64,000 bases of DNA, taken from Dinoroseobacter sp049800775 (GTDB lineage Bacteria > Pseudomonadota > Alphaproteobacteria > Rhodobacterales > Rhodobacteraceae). This document shows, piece by piece, positions 32,725 through 41,173 of this stretch. Location: assembly GCF_049800775.1 (NCBI RefSeq), contig NZ_JBNAFR010000003.1, positions 186,001 through 250,000 of the forward strand, in the 5' to 3' direction. Position numbers and translations under genes: made by a program. Position 1 is the stretch's first letter. Every line of letters begins with the position of its first letter. Below the pieces are notes generated by a model, which did not search any database, was not told the DNA's origin, and saw only the letters and a list, made by a program, of their open reading frames with translations.

Positions 32725-33650
32725 GCACGCTCGATCCCATGGAACTGCGCAAGGCATTCGGCACCTACCTGACCGGTGTCACCGTGGTCACCGCGATGGA
32801 TGCGGCGGGTGCGCCGCTGGGCTTCACGGCAAACTCCTTCACCTCGGTCTCGCTCGACCCGCCGCTGGTGCTGGTCTGCCTCGCCGGCAGCTCGCAGAAC
32901 TTCGAGGCCTTCACCCGGGCCGAGCGCTTTGCGGTGAATATCCTCGCCGACAGCCAGATCGCGCTATCGAACACCTTTGCCCGCCCGGCGGAGGACCGGT
33001 TTGCCGGGGTGGACTGGTCCCCGGGCCCAAACGGCGCGCCGATCCTGGCCGGGGTCTCGGCCTGGTTTGATTGCGACATGTTCCGGACAGTCGAGGCCGG
33101 GGACCATGTGATCCTTATCGGCAGGGTGCAGGCCTTTGACCATACGCCTGCCCCCGGGCTGGGCTATGCGCGCGGGGCCTATGTGGCACCCTCGGCGGAG
33201 GCGGATGCTCTGACCCCGCGCCGGGACATGGTGGTCTCGGCCCTGATCGAGCGGGATGGTCAGGTCCTGTTGCAGGATGCCGGGGATGGCAGCCTGACCC
33301 TGCCCATGAGCGATGACGTGACGGGCGGCGTGCAGGGCACGCTCGACCGGCTGATCGCAGGGACCGGCCTGAAGGCCGAGCCGGGGTTCATCTATGCCGT
33401 CTATCAGGACGCGCGTCTGAACCGGCGGCATGTCTCGTTCCTCTGTCCGGCCCCCGCAGGCACCCCGCGGCGCGGCAGCTTTACCGTGCTCAACCCCTCG
33501 ACCCTGATGGATGTGGCGGATCCCGCAACCTGCACCATGCTGGAGCGGTTTGCCGAGGAAAGCCGCCTCGGCAATTTCGGGGTCTATTACGGAACCGAAG
33601 TGACCGGCGAGGTCAGACCGCGCGCGACAGGAGGCGCAGCCACCCCATGA
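32721..33650 (+). CDS. Flavin reductase with degenerate Nudix-like C-terminal domain
   Basis: A 309-residue protein. Residues 1-~160 are a flavin reductase (FMN-binding split-barrel) domain: FGTYLTGVTVVTAMDAAGAP, GFTANSFTSVSLDPPLVLVC, FAVNILADSQ, AGDHVILIGRV. This would supply reduced flavin to the neighbouring monooxygenase. Residues ~168-295 resemble a Nudix fold (VVSALIERDGQVLLQDAG...), but where the Nudix box should be the sequence is GVQGTLDRLIAGTGL, lacking the catalytic Glu residues, so hydrolase activity is unlikely. Coupled by ATGA overlaps on both sides. Confidence 0.83.
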   Translation: MSTLDPMELRKAFGTYLTGVTVVTAMDAAGAPLGFTANSFTSVSLDPPLVLVCLAGSSQNFEAFTRAERFAVNILADSQIALSNTFARPAEDRFAGVDWSPGPNGAPILAGVSAWFDCDMFRTVEAGDHVILIGRVQAFDHTPAPGLGYARGAYVAPSAEADALTPRRDMVVSALIERDGQVLLQDAGDGSLTLPMSDDVTGGVQGTLDRLIAGTGLKAEPGFIYAVYQDARLNRRHVSFLCPAPAGTPRRGSFTVLNPSTLMDVADPATCTMLERFAEESRLGNFGVYYGTEVTGEVRPRATGGAATP

Positions 33651-34684
33651 AGTTTTCCCTTTTCGCGCATATGGAGCGGATCTCGCCCGATCAGGACCAG
33701 AAGCAGCTCTATGACGAGTTCATCGCGCTCTGCAAAATCGCGGATGCGGGCGGGATGCATGCGGTCTGGACAGGCGAACACCATGGCATGAACTTCACCA
33801 TGGCGCCGAACCCGTTTCTCAACCTGATCGACGTGGCGCGCCATACGCAGCATGTCCGGCTTGGCACGGGCACGGTGATTGCGCCCTTCTGGCACCCGAT
33901 CCGGCTGGCTGGCGAGGCGGCGATGACCGATCTGATCACCGACGGGCGGCTCGATCTCGGGATCGCGCGGGGGGCCTATTCCTTTGAGTACGAGCGGATG
34001 ATGCCGGGCCTCGATGCCTGGGAGGCGGGGCAGCGCATGCGCGAGCTGGTTCCGGCCGTGCAGCGGCTCTGGGAGGGGGACTATACCCATGAGGGGGAGT
34101 TCTTCCGATTCCCCAAGACCACCTCCGCGCCGCAACCCCTGCAACCGGGCGGTCCGCCGATCTGGGTCGCGGCCCGCGATCCGAACAGCCATGAGTTTGC
34201 CGTGGCCAATGGCTGCCATGTGCAGGTCACGCCCTTGTGGAATGGCGATGGCGAGGTCGCGGATCTTATGGCCAAGTTCAAGGCGGCCTGTGCGAAATAC
34301 CCCGCGCAGCCACGGCCGAAGATCATGCTGCTCCGCCACACCTACGTGGCCGAGGATGCCGCGGATGTGGCGCGGGCGGCAATCGAGCTGAACCGCTTTT
34401 ACTGCTATTTCGGCGCGTGGTTCATGAACAAGCGCGAGATCCATCAGGGCCTGATTGACCCGCTGAGCGAGGATGAGATTGCAGCCCATCCGATGTATTC
34501 CCCGGCGAACATGGAACGGGATCTGGTGATCGGCACAGCGGGCACGGTGATCGACCGGCTGCGCAAATGCGCCGAGCTGGGCTATGATGAGTATTCCTTC
34601 TGGGTGGATTCCAGCATGAGCTTCGAGCGCAAGAAAGCCTCGCTCGAACGGTTCATCGCCGATGTCATGCCCGCGTTCCAATAG
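33647..34684 (+). CDS. Luciferase-like (LLM class) flavin-dependent monooxygenase
   Basis: A 345-residue bacterial-luciferase-family enzyme. It starts MKFSLFAHMERISPDQDQ, then TGEHHGMNFTMAPNPFL, HVRLGTGTVIAPFWHPIRLAGEAAMTDLITDGRLDLGIARG and GGPPIWVAARDPNSHEFAVANG. It uses reduced FMN from the upstream flavin reductase and oxygen to hydroxylate or oxidatively cleave its substrate. It is translationally coupled to the reductase, giving a classical two-component system. The substrate is not deducible; products are likely passed to the hydrolase and the aldehyde dehydrogenase of the operon. Confidence 0.88.
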   Translation: MKFSLFAHMERISPDQDQKQLYDEFIALCKIADAGGMHAVWTGEHHGMNFTMAPNPFLNLIDVARHTQHVRLGTGTVIAPFWHPIRLAGEAAMTDLITDGRLDLGIARGAYSFEYERMMPGLDAWEAGQRMRELVPAVQRLWEGDYTHEGEFFRFPKTTSAPQPLQPGGPPIWVAARDPNSHEFAVANGCHVQVTPLWNGDGEVADLMAKFKAACAKYPAQPRPKIMLLRHTYVAEDAADVARAAIELNRFYCYFGAWFMNKREIHQGLIDPLSEDEIAAHPMYSPANMERDLVIGTAGTVIDRLRKCAELGYDEYSFWVDSSMSFERKKASLERFIADVMPAFQ

Positions 34685-34694
34685 GACCCTGAGC

Positions 34695-36158
34695 ATGCAG
34701 CAGTTCCAGCACTATATCGACGGCGCCTTTGCCGAGGGTGCGCGCCAGTTCGAAAGCCTCGATCCCGCCAATGGCCAGCCCTGGGCGCGGATGCCCGAGG
34801 CGAGTGTCGCCGATGTGGACCGCGCGGTCGCGGCGGCCGATGCCGCTTTCCTTGCGCCTGACTGGGCCGGGATGACCGCGACCGCCCGGGGCAAGCTTCT
34901 CTACCGTCTGGCGGATCTGATTGCTGAACATGCGGGGCGTCTGGCCGAGTTTGAGACCCGCGATACGGGCAAGATCATCCGCGAGACCTCGGCCCAGATC
35001 GCCTATGTTGCCGACTTCTACCGCTACTATGCGGGCCTTGCGGACAAGATCGAGGGCGCGCATCTGCCCATCGACAAACCGGATATGGAGGTCTGGCTGC
35101 GCCGGGAGCCTATCGGCGTGGTGGCCGCTATCGTGCCCTGGAATTCGCAGCTCTTTCTCTCGGCGGTCAAGATCGGCCCGGCGCTGGCGGCGGGCTGCAC
35201 GGTGGTGCTCAAGGCATCCGAGGACGGACCGGCGCCGATGCTGGAATTTGCCCGGATTTTTGATCAGGCGGGGTTTCCCAAGGGTGTCCTGAACGTGATC
35301 ACTGGCGGGCCCGAGGTGGGCGCGCGGCTCAGCAGCCATCCCAAGGTGGCCCATGTCGCCTTCACCGGCGGCCCGGAAACCGCGCGCCATATCCTGCGCA
35401 ACTCGGCCGAGAACCTCGCCTCGACCTCGCTGGAACTGGGCGGCAAATCGCCTTTCATCGTGTTCGAGGATGCGGATCTGGACAGTGCCGCTAATGCGCA
35501 GGTCTCGGGGATCTTCGCGGCCACGGGCCAAAGCTGCGTGGCAGGCTCGCGGCTCGTGGTGCAGGCCTCGGTGAAGGAGGCGTTTCTCGCCCGGCTCAAG
35601 GCCAAGGCCGAGGCCGTGGTGATCGGTCCGCCGGACGCGATGGACACCGAGGTCGGACCGCTTTGCACCGCAGGCCAACGGGATGCCATCACCGACCTGA
35701 CAAACCGTGCCATCGTCCAGGGCGCCCGCTGCGTGACCGGCGGAGCACCGCTGGAGGGGCCGGGGTATTACTTCCCGCCAACGATCCTCGATTGCTCGGA
35801 TGCGCGCGCGGCGGACAGTCTCGTCGAAGAGTTCTTCGGGCCCGTCCTCTCGGTCGTCTCTTTCGAGACCGAGGCGGAGGCAATCGCCATTGCCAATGAC
35901 ACCCGCTATGGGCTGGCCTCGGGGCTGTTTACCCAGAACCTGACGCGGGCGCATCGGATGATCCGTGCGATCCGGGCCGGGATCGTCTGGGTCAACACCT
36001 ACCGCGCCGTGAGCCCCATCGCGCCCTTTGGCGGGCATGGCCTGTCCGGGCATGGGCGCGAAGGCGGGCTGCAGGCGGCGCTGGACTACACCAAGATCAA
36101 GTCGGTCTGGCTGCGGACCAGCGATGAACCGATCCCCGATCCTTTTGTCATGCGCTAA
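34695..36158 (+). CDS. NAD(P)-dependent aldehyde dehydrogenase
   Basis: A 487-residue aldehyde dehydrogenase. The oxyanion Asn is in VPWNSQLFLS, cofactor binding in VVLKASEDGP and FTGGPETARHI, the general-base Glu in SLELGGKSPF, and the catalytic Cys in ATGQSCVAGSRL. The C-terminus contains VNTYRAVSPIAPFGGHGLSGHGREGG. It oxidises an aldehyde, probably the fragment released by the monooxygenase and hydrolase, to an acid. I took ATG 34695, ten bases after the monooxygenase stop. It is the last gene of the operon; a strong hairpin terminator follows. Confidence 0.9.
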   Translation: MQQFQHYIDGAFAEGARQFESLDPANGQPWARMPEASVADVDRAVAAADAAFLAPDWAGMTATARGKLLYRLADLIAEHAGRLAEFETRDTGKIIRETSAQIAYVADFYRYYAGLADKIEGAHLPIDKPDMEVWLRREPIGVVAAIVPWNSQLFLSAVKIGPALAAGCTVVLKASEDGPAPMLEFARIFDQAGFPKGVLNVITGGPEVGARLSSHPKVAHVAFTGGPETARHILRNSAENLASTSLELGGKSPFIVFEDADLDSAANAQVSGIFAATGQSCVAGSRLVVQASVKEAFLARLKAKAEAVVIGPPDAMDTEVGPLCTAGQRDAITDLTNRAIVQGARCVTGGAPLEGPGYYFPPTILDCSDARAADSLVEEFFGPVLSVVSFETEAEAIAIANDTRYGLASGLFTQNLTRAHRMIRAIRAGIVWVNTYRAVSPIAPFGGHGLSGHGREGGLQAALDYTKIKSVWLRTSDEPIPDPFVMR

Positions 36159-36184
36159 GGCCCGACACGCGACCGGTGCATGAA

Positions 36185-36218
36185 AAAGCCCGGCGCTGGG
36201 GAACCAGGGCCGGGCTTT
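36185..36218. terminator. Bidirectional terminator between the aldehyde dehydrogenase and hemY
   Basis: A 10-bp inverted repeat, AAAGCCCGGC / GCCGGGCTTT, encloses a 14-base loop. An A-run flanks one side and TTT closes the other, serving the two convergent transcription units. Confidence 0.8.
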
Positions 36219-36235
36219 GCAGGTCTGTACGCAGA

Positions 36236-37729
36236 TCAGGCCGAGGCGCGGTTCGGCTCCGCCGGATCCCCGGTCTCGTCGCTGGGCGTGATATCCACCA
36301 CTTCGGGCACGATGACATCATCCTCGGGCGCTGGCTCGGCGCTCTTGTCTTCGATGGCACCCACGATCAGGGGCAACATCTCGGTCGAGTTCGTCAGCGC
36401 GATCTCGGATTGCGGCGGCTCGACCCAGGACAGGGCGTCGAAGGCGCCGCAATTGTCGCAGACCGGCACCCAGGCCGCGTGGATGTTGTTGCAGTTGCCA
36501 CAGGTCCATTGCGGCCCGCGCGAGGCAGTGACGGCCTTGGCCAGCCAGGCGCGGACGATCGCGTCATCCGACCCTTCGCCCTTCTCCACAGCGGCCATGA
36601 TCGTCAGGGACCGGGCGGTGGCCGCGGTCTCGTAGAGATCGCCGAGCGCCTTGCGCGCCGCCGGGAAATCCTCGGCCGCGATGAAGAGCTCGGCCATCAG
36701 CAGGCGCGATTCCACATGGTTCGGCTTGGGCTTGATCAGGGCCTCGAACCGCTTGATCCGCGCCGCGGCGGTCTCGTCCGGGGCGATCTCGGCATAGGCG
36801 GCGGCAAGCTCGGGATGGGGGTTCAGCTCCCATGCGCGCTTGAGCAGCTTGGTCGCCTGCCGGGGTTTGCCCGCGCGGATCGCCACGCGCGCCGCCATTG
36901 CCGCCGAGGGCACAAGCCCGGGCGCCATGCGGTTGGCGTCGTTGACCAGCGCATCGGCCAGTTCGGTCTTGTTGGCGCTCATGGCGTCCATGGCTTCGCT
37001 GACGGCCAGAACCGCATCACGACGCTTATGCACATCGCGGGGCAGGTCGCCGGTCTTCAGCTTGGCCGCCAATGTCTTGCGCGCACCGGACCAGTTCTCG
37101 TCACTGGCCTGCAGGCGCAGCAGCGTGTCCTGCACCTCGGTGTGGCGGGGCTTGAGCGCAAAGGCCTTCTCGGCCAGCGCCATCGCCGTCTCGGTATCGC
37201 CATCGGCCAGCCGCTGGCTCAGCAGGCCGCGCACCCCGGCGAACTTCGTCCGTTCATCGGTGAGCATGGTCTTGTAGGTCTCGGCAGCCTTGGCTCGGTC
37301 ACCGGCCAGCTCCGCCGCCTGCGCGGTCAGCAGGCTGGTGAGGTCCGGACGGCCCAGATAGCGCTCGGCGCGCGCAGCCTTGGCCATGGCGACCCGACCT
37401 TCGCCGGAGGCCAGAGCCATCATCCCCTGGGCCAGCGCCTCGAAACCCTTGCGCTCCCGCCCGCGGGAGAAATAGCGCGACACGGCGGTCTCATCGCCAT
37501 TGAGGAATTTCAGGGTTGCCAGCAGCAGCCCCGCCGCCTTGAACAGGAGCCATGCCGAAAGGAGCAGAAGCAGCATCAGCACCACCGCCGCCACGGGCGA
37601 GAGCGTGAATTCGGTCGAGGCCACGGCGATGCGCACTTGCTCGCCGGTATCCATCAGGAACGTGGCCCCAAAGGTGAGCGCCGCGACCATCGCGACGAAA
37701 ATCAGGATCTTGATAAGTGACCAAAGCAT
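36236..37729 (-). CDS. hemY: HemY-like heme-biosynthesis-associated TPR membrane protein
   Basis: A 497-residue inner-membrane protein of the gammaproteobacterial-type HemY family, not the protoporphyrinogen oxidase of the same name. Two N-terminal membrane segments (LIKILIFVAMVAALTFGATF and a leucine-rich second at about residues 45-65) are followed by TPR-type helices (ETAMALAEKAFALKPRH, AWELNPHPELAAAYAEI). A zinc-ribbon-like WTCGNCNNIHAAWVPVCDNCG stands near residue 410. The start is ATG 37729; the open frame upstream runs into the mitofilin-like gene. Order hemD-mitofilin-hemY is conserved in Rhodobacteraceae. Confidence 0.88.
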   Translation of the reverse strand: MLWSLIKILIFVAMVAALTFGATFLMDTGEQVRIAVASTEFTLSPVAAVVLMLLLLLSAWLLFKAAGLLLATLKFLNGDETAVSRYFSRGRERKGFEALAQGMMALASGEGRVAMAKAARAERYLGRPDLTSLLTAQAAELAGDRAKAAETYKTMLTDERTKFAGVRGLLSQRLADGDTETAMALAEKAFALKPRHTEVQDTLLRLQASDENWSGARKTLAAKLKTGDLPRDVHKRRDAVLAVSEAMDAMSANKTELADALVNDANRMAPGLVPSAAMAARVAIRAGKPRQATKLLKRAWELNPHPELAAAYAEIAPDETAAARIKRFEALIKPKPNHVESRLLMAELFIAAEDFPAARKALGDLYETAATARSLTIMAAVEKGEGSDDAIVRAWLAKAVTASRGPQWTCGNCNNIHAAWVPVCDNCGAFDALSWVEPPQSEIALTNSTEMLPLIVGAIEDKSAEPAPEDDVIVPEVVDITPSDETGDPAEPNRASA

Positions 37730-37739
37730 CGGGGCGCCC

Positions 37740-39263
37740 TCAGTTCGAATTGATTTCAGTGGCGAGCGCGTCCAGCGCGGCGATCGCGTCGACCCGGGCC
37801 TGCGCAGCACCGATCCAGGAACTCATTGCGCTTTGACCTTCTTCGGGCAGCGCGGCGATTTCGGCCAGGGCCGCTTCGAGCTGCCCGGAATCCACCGCCT
37901 CCTGAGCGCGGGACAGGATCGCATCCGGATCATCCCCTTCCTTGGCGGTCAGCGACCGTGCCCCGACCTGCGCACGCAGGAAGGCAAAGACGCGGTCCTG
38001 CGGCGCGTCGCCCACGGTCGCCTTGAGCGAATCCGCGAGACCGGCCCGGGCGGCTGCCGGGAATTGCCGTTGCAGCTCCAACAGGGTGTCGACCCCGCTT
38101 GCGGCCACGGTGGTCAGCGCCTCGGGGACCGGAACGGTGATCCCTTCGACGGCACCGGCAAAGCCCGATCCGTTCTCGAGCGCCGCCGACAGGTTCGACA
38201 CCAGAGCCCGGTTGGAGGCTTCGTCCACAGCCGATTGCGTTTCGCTCTGCAGCGCCCCGGCCTGGCTGCGCACGGCCTCCATCTCAGCCTGGGCGGCTTC
38301 CATCTGCGCCTGCGCCGCGGCGGCGGCTTCGGCCAGTTGGGCCTGCATGGCGGCATTTTCTTCCTGTTGCTGCGCCAGGGTTGCCTGCAGCGCGGCCATG
38401 GCGGCGCTGTCGGCGGTCTCGGTGCCCTCGGGCAGCGCGGCGATGGCGGCCATTTGTTCTTCGAGATTCGAGATCAGGCCGGTCTGGGCTGAAATCTCTG
38501 ACTGGAGCGTGCCAAGCTCGCCCTGCAACCCGCCGAGCTGGTCGGCGACGCTGGCCACGGTGCCTTCGACGCTTTCCACTGCGCCCGCGATGGCATCGAC
38601 GCGCGGATCCTCGGACGGGGCGCTGGCCACGGTCGCCAGCTCGCTCTGCAAGGCGGCGAGGCTGGTTTCCAGTGTGCCGATCTTGGCGATCTCGGCGGAA
38701 TTGTCTTCGGTCCCGATGATGCCTTCGCCCACCAGGTAATAGCACAGCCCAAAGCCCAACCCGGCAGCGACCACACCACCGAGGAACGGGCCCATGAAGC
38801 CGCCCTTCTTCTGCACCACGACCGGTGCAGGTTGCGGCGCAGGCTGCGGCGCGGTCTCCGCTGTCGACAGATCCTCGATGACCGGCTCCGGTTGCGGTTC
38901 GGGATCGGACATCTCGGAGGCGTCTTCGGGTTTCTCCGCATCCGGATCGGCAGTCACGTCGTCAGTGGTCACCTCGTCCAGCGTGCTGTCCTCGGTGGGG
39001 GTCTCATCGCTGGCGGTCTCGGGGGTTTCCTCGGTGACCTCGGCGTCGGATTCCGTGGCGTCAGTAGTCTCTGGGGTGTCGTCGGAGGTCGCGGCGACCT
39101 CCTCTTCCGTGGCTGTGTCCGCCGGCTGTTCGTCCAGAATTTCGGCGTCTTCAATCAGCTCGTCTTGTTTCGTCGTGGCCTCTGCGTCGAGGCTTTCTGG
39201 GCTGTGTTCGGTGTCGGATACCTGGTCCTCGGGTGTTTCGTTCGGGGTTTTTGGATCTGACAC
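37740..39263 (-). CDS. Mitofilin/Mic60-like inner-membrane protein
   Basis: A protein of ~507 residues. The N-terminal ~150 residues are low-complexity and very acidic (Glu, Thr, Asp, Pro), followed by one membrane segment (GPFLGGVVAAGLGFGLCYYLVG), a long coiled coil (residues ~195-350, Ala/Glu/Gln-rich) and a conserved C-terminal domain. This is the layout of alphaproteobacterial Mic60/mitofilin homologues, which shape the intracytoplasmic or cristae-like membrane. The AAGG Shine-Dalgarno directly abuts an ATG at 39272, so I prefer the GTG at 39263 (9-bp spacing); TTG 39269 or the ATG remain possible. Confidence 0.83.
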   Translation of the reverse strand: MSDPKTPNETPEDQVSDTEHSPESLDAEATTKQDELIEDAEILDEQPADTATEEEVAATSDDTPETTDATESDAEVTEETPETASDETPTEDSTLDEVTTDDVTADPDAEKPEDASEMSDPEPQPEPVIEDLSTAETAPQPAPQPAPVVVQKKGGFMGPFLGGVVAAGLGFGLCYYLVGEGIIGTEDNSAEIAKIGTLETSLAALQSELATVASAPSEDPRVDAIAGAVESVEGTVASVADQLGGLQGELGTLQSEISAQTGLISNLEEQMAAIAALPEGTETADSAAMAALQATLAQQQEENAAMQAQLAEAAAAAQAQMEAAQAEMEAVRSQAGALQSETQSAVDEASNRALVSNLSAALENGSGFAGAVEGITVPVPEALTTVAASGVDTLLELQRQFPAAARAGLADSLKATVGDAPQDRVFAFLRAQVGARSLTAKEGDDPDAILSRAQEAVDSGQLEAALAEIAALPEEGQSAMSSWIGAAQARVDAIAALDALATEINSN

Positions 39264-39334
39264 GGACAACATCCTTCCAAGAATTCACGGAGCCATGCGC
39301 CCGAATCCTCTTTCCGACCGCACCGTCTGCCAGA

Positions 39335-40051
39335 CTAGCCAGAGGACCTGCCTGTCTCAAGGCGATTGCCCGCCCCATCGACCAAAAGAGCAGCCCGCAT
39401 TGCCGCAGCTGTCGGCGTTTTAAGCGTCTCGACACCCGCATAAGCAGACCCGTCCAGAGCGCTTGCAACTGCAGTGCTCATCGCGACGATCCGCGCGTCG
39501 GGGGCTGCGGGGCATTCTGCGGCGAAAATCGCGGCGGTGCGCGGGGAAAAGAGCGGCACGAGGCAGGGCCCGGTGAGCGCCGCGCGCGCTGCGTCGGTCA
39601 GGGGGCAGGGGAGCTGATCATAGGCGATGCAGTCCCGCGCATCTTTGCCCGCCGCACGCAACCGCGCGGCGATCTCGCCCCGGGCATGGGCGCCGCGGAT
39701 ATGCAGGAACGGACCGGGCTGGGTCAGGGCGAGGGCGAGGACATCCTCCGCCGTGCCCTCCGCCGATTGTGCGTCATACCCTGCGGCGCGGGCCAGCTCG
39801 GCGGTGCGCGCCCCGACGCAAAGCGCCCGTTGCCCGGCGCGGTCGGGGGCCGCCGGGTAGCGCGCCACGCCATTGGCCGAGGTGAATATCAGCGTCACCT
39901 CGGGGGGCGCGGGCATGAGCCCGTCCCGCGTCTCGATCCGCAAGAGCGGCGTGATTACAGGGGCGAGCGTATCGGGGAGTGTGGCGGCAAATGCCTCCGC
40001 CTGCGCGCGGGGGCGCGTCAGCAGAACGGGGAGAGGCGGTTGTCTGACCAT
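39335..40051 (-). CDS. hemD: Uroporphyrinogen-III synthase
   Basis: A 238-residue HemD, which cyclises hydroxymethylbilane with inversion of ring D. The family is poorly conserved, but LLTRPRAQAEAFAATL at the start, LIFTSANGVARY, ALCVGARTAELARAAGYD, FLHIRGAHARGEIA and LVPLFSPRTAAIFA are typical. It supplies heme, bacteriochlorophyll and cobalamin, fitting an organism with a puc operon. It is divergent from tsaD with 48 bp between the starts, and upstream of the mitofilin-like and hemY genes. hemC is not in the window. Confidence 0.85.
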   Translation of the reverse strand: MVRQPPLPVLLTRPRAQAEAFAATLPDTLAPVITPLLRIETRDGLMPAPPEVTLIFTSANGVARYPAAPDRAGQRALCVGARTAELARAAGYDAQSAEGTAEDVLALALTQPGPFLHIRGAHARGEIAARLRAAGKDARDCIAYDQLPCPLTDAARAALTGPCLVPLFSPRTAAIFAAECPAAPDARIVAMSTAVASALDGSAYAGVETLKTPTAAAMRAALLVDGAGNRLETGRSSG

Positions 40052-40099
40052 GGTCCCGGTGGTAGCTGCGGGGCAACGAAGGCGCAACCGAGGCAGGCC

Positions 40100-41173
40100 A
40101 TGTCGGCGACCCCCCTGACCGTTCTGGGCATAGAAAGCAGCTGTGATGACACGGCGGCGGCGGTGCTGCGCGGGCCCGAGGTGTTGTCCTCGGTGGTCCA
40201 TGGCCAAACCGCGCTGCATGCGGAGTTTGGCGGCGTGGTGCCCGAAATCGCGGCGCGCGCCCATGTGGAAAAGCTCGACGTGGCGGTGCAGGCCGCGCTG
40301 GAGGCGGCAGGTTTGCGGCTCGATCAGATGGACGCGATCGCCGTGACGGCGGGGCCGGGGCTGATCGGCGGCGTGCTGTCGGGGGTGATGCTGGCCAAGG
40401 GGCTGGCGGCGGCCTCGGGCGTGCCGCTGGTCGGGGTGAACCACCTCGCGGGTCACGCGCTGACCCCGCGCTTTACCGATGGGCTCGCCTTTCCCTACCT
40501 GATGCTGCTGGTCTCCGGGGGCCATTGCCAGTTCCTGAGGGTCGAGAGCGCGGAACGGTTCCACCGGCTGGGCGGCACCATTGATGACGCCCCCGGCGAG
40601 GCGTTCGACAAGACCGCCAAGCTCCTCGGTTTGCCGCAACCGGGCGGCCCGGCGGTCGAGGCCGAGGCACAGGCGGGCGAAGCCAAGCGGTTTGCCTTTC
40701 CCCGCCCGCTGCTGGATCGGGCTGGGTGCGATATGTCCTTTTCGGGCCTCAAGACCGCGCTGCTGCGTGCGCGGGACGCGGTCGTGGCCGAGCATGGGGG
40801 CCTGCGCCCGCAGGATCGCGCGGATCTCTGCGCCGGGTTTCAGGCGGCGGTCTGCGATGTGCTGGTCGAGAAGTCCCGCCGCGCGCTGGCCGACTGCAGT
40901 GACCTGACCGGGTTCGCCGTGGCCGGGGGGGTTGCGGCCAATGGTGCCGTGCGCGCCGGCCTGCAAGGGTTGGCTGAGGCCGAGGGGCTGCCCTTCGTGG
41001 CACCGCCCCTGCGGTTTTGCACGGACAATGCCGCGATGATCGCCTGGGCCGGGCAGGAGGCTTTTGCCGCCGGGCAGCGCGCGGACATGACCCTTGGGGC
41101 CCGTCCGCGCTGGCCACTCGATGACCGGCAACCGGCGTTGCTCGGGTCCGGCAAGAAGGGCGCCAAGGCATGA
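40100..41173 (+). CDS. tsaD: tRNA N6-adenosine threonylcarbamoyltransferase (TsaD)
   Basis: A 357-residue Kae1/TsaD protein that transfers the threonylcarbamoyl group to A37 of tRNAs reading ANN codons, working with TsaB and TsaE. Signature features: VLGIESSCDDTAAAV, the metal-binding HAEFGG...EIAARAH region, VNHLAGHALTPRF, VSGGHCQFL, GGTIDDAPGEAFDKTAKLLGL, and FAVAGGVAANGAVR. Length is normal. The stop overlaps the gpsA start (ATGA). It heads a housekeeping operon tsaD-gpsA-yciI-EVE. Confidence 0.95.
   Translation: MSATPLTVLGIESSCDDTAAAVLRGPEVLSSVVHGQTALHAEFGGVVPEIAARAHVEKLDVAVQAALEAAGLRLDQMDAIAVTAGPGLIGGVLSGVMLAKGLAAASGVPLVGVNHLAGHALTPRFTDGLAFPYLMLLVSGGHCQFLRVESAERFHRLGGTIDDAPGEAFDKTAKLLGLPQPGGPAVEAEAQAGEAKRFAFPRPLLDRAGCDMSFSGLKTALLRARDAVVAEHGGLRPQDRADLCAGFQAAVCDVLVEKSRRALADCSDLTGFAVAGGVAANGAVRAGLQGLAEAEGLPFVAPPLRFCTDNAAMIAWAGQEAFAAGQRADMTLGARPRWPLDDRQPALLGSGKKGAKA

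Noticed and set aside
36236..37729. HemY as protoporphyrinogen oxidase
   Set aside because: The protein has two N-terminal membrane helices and TPRs, not the FAD-binding oxidase fold that shares the name.
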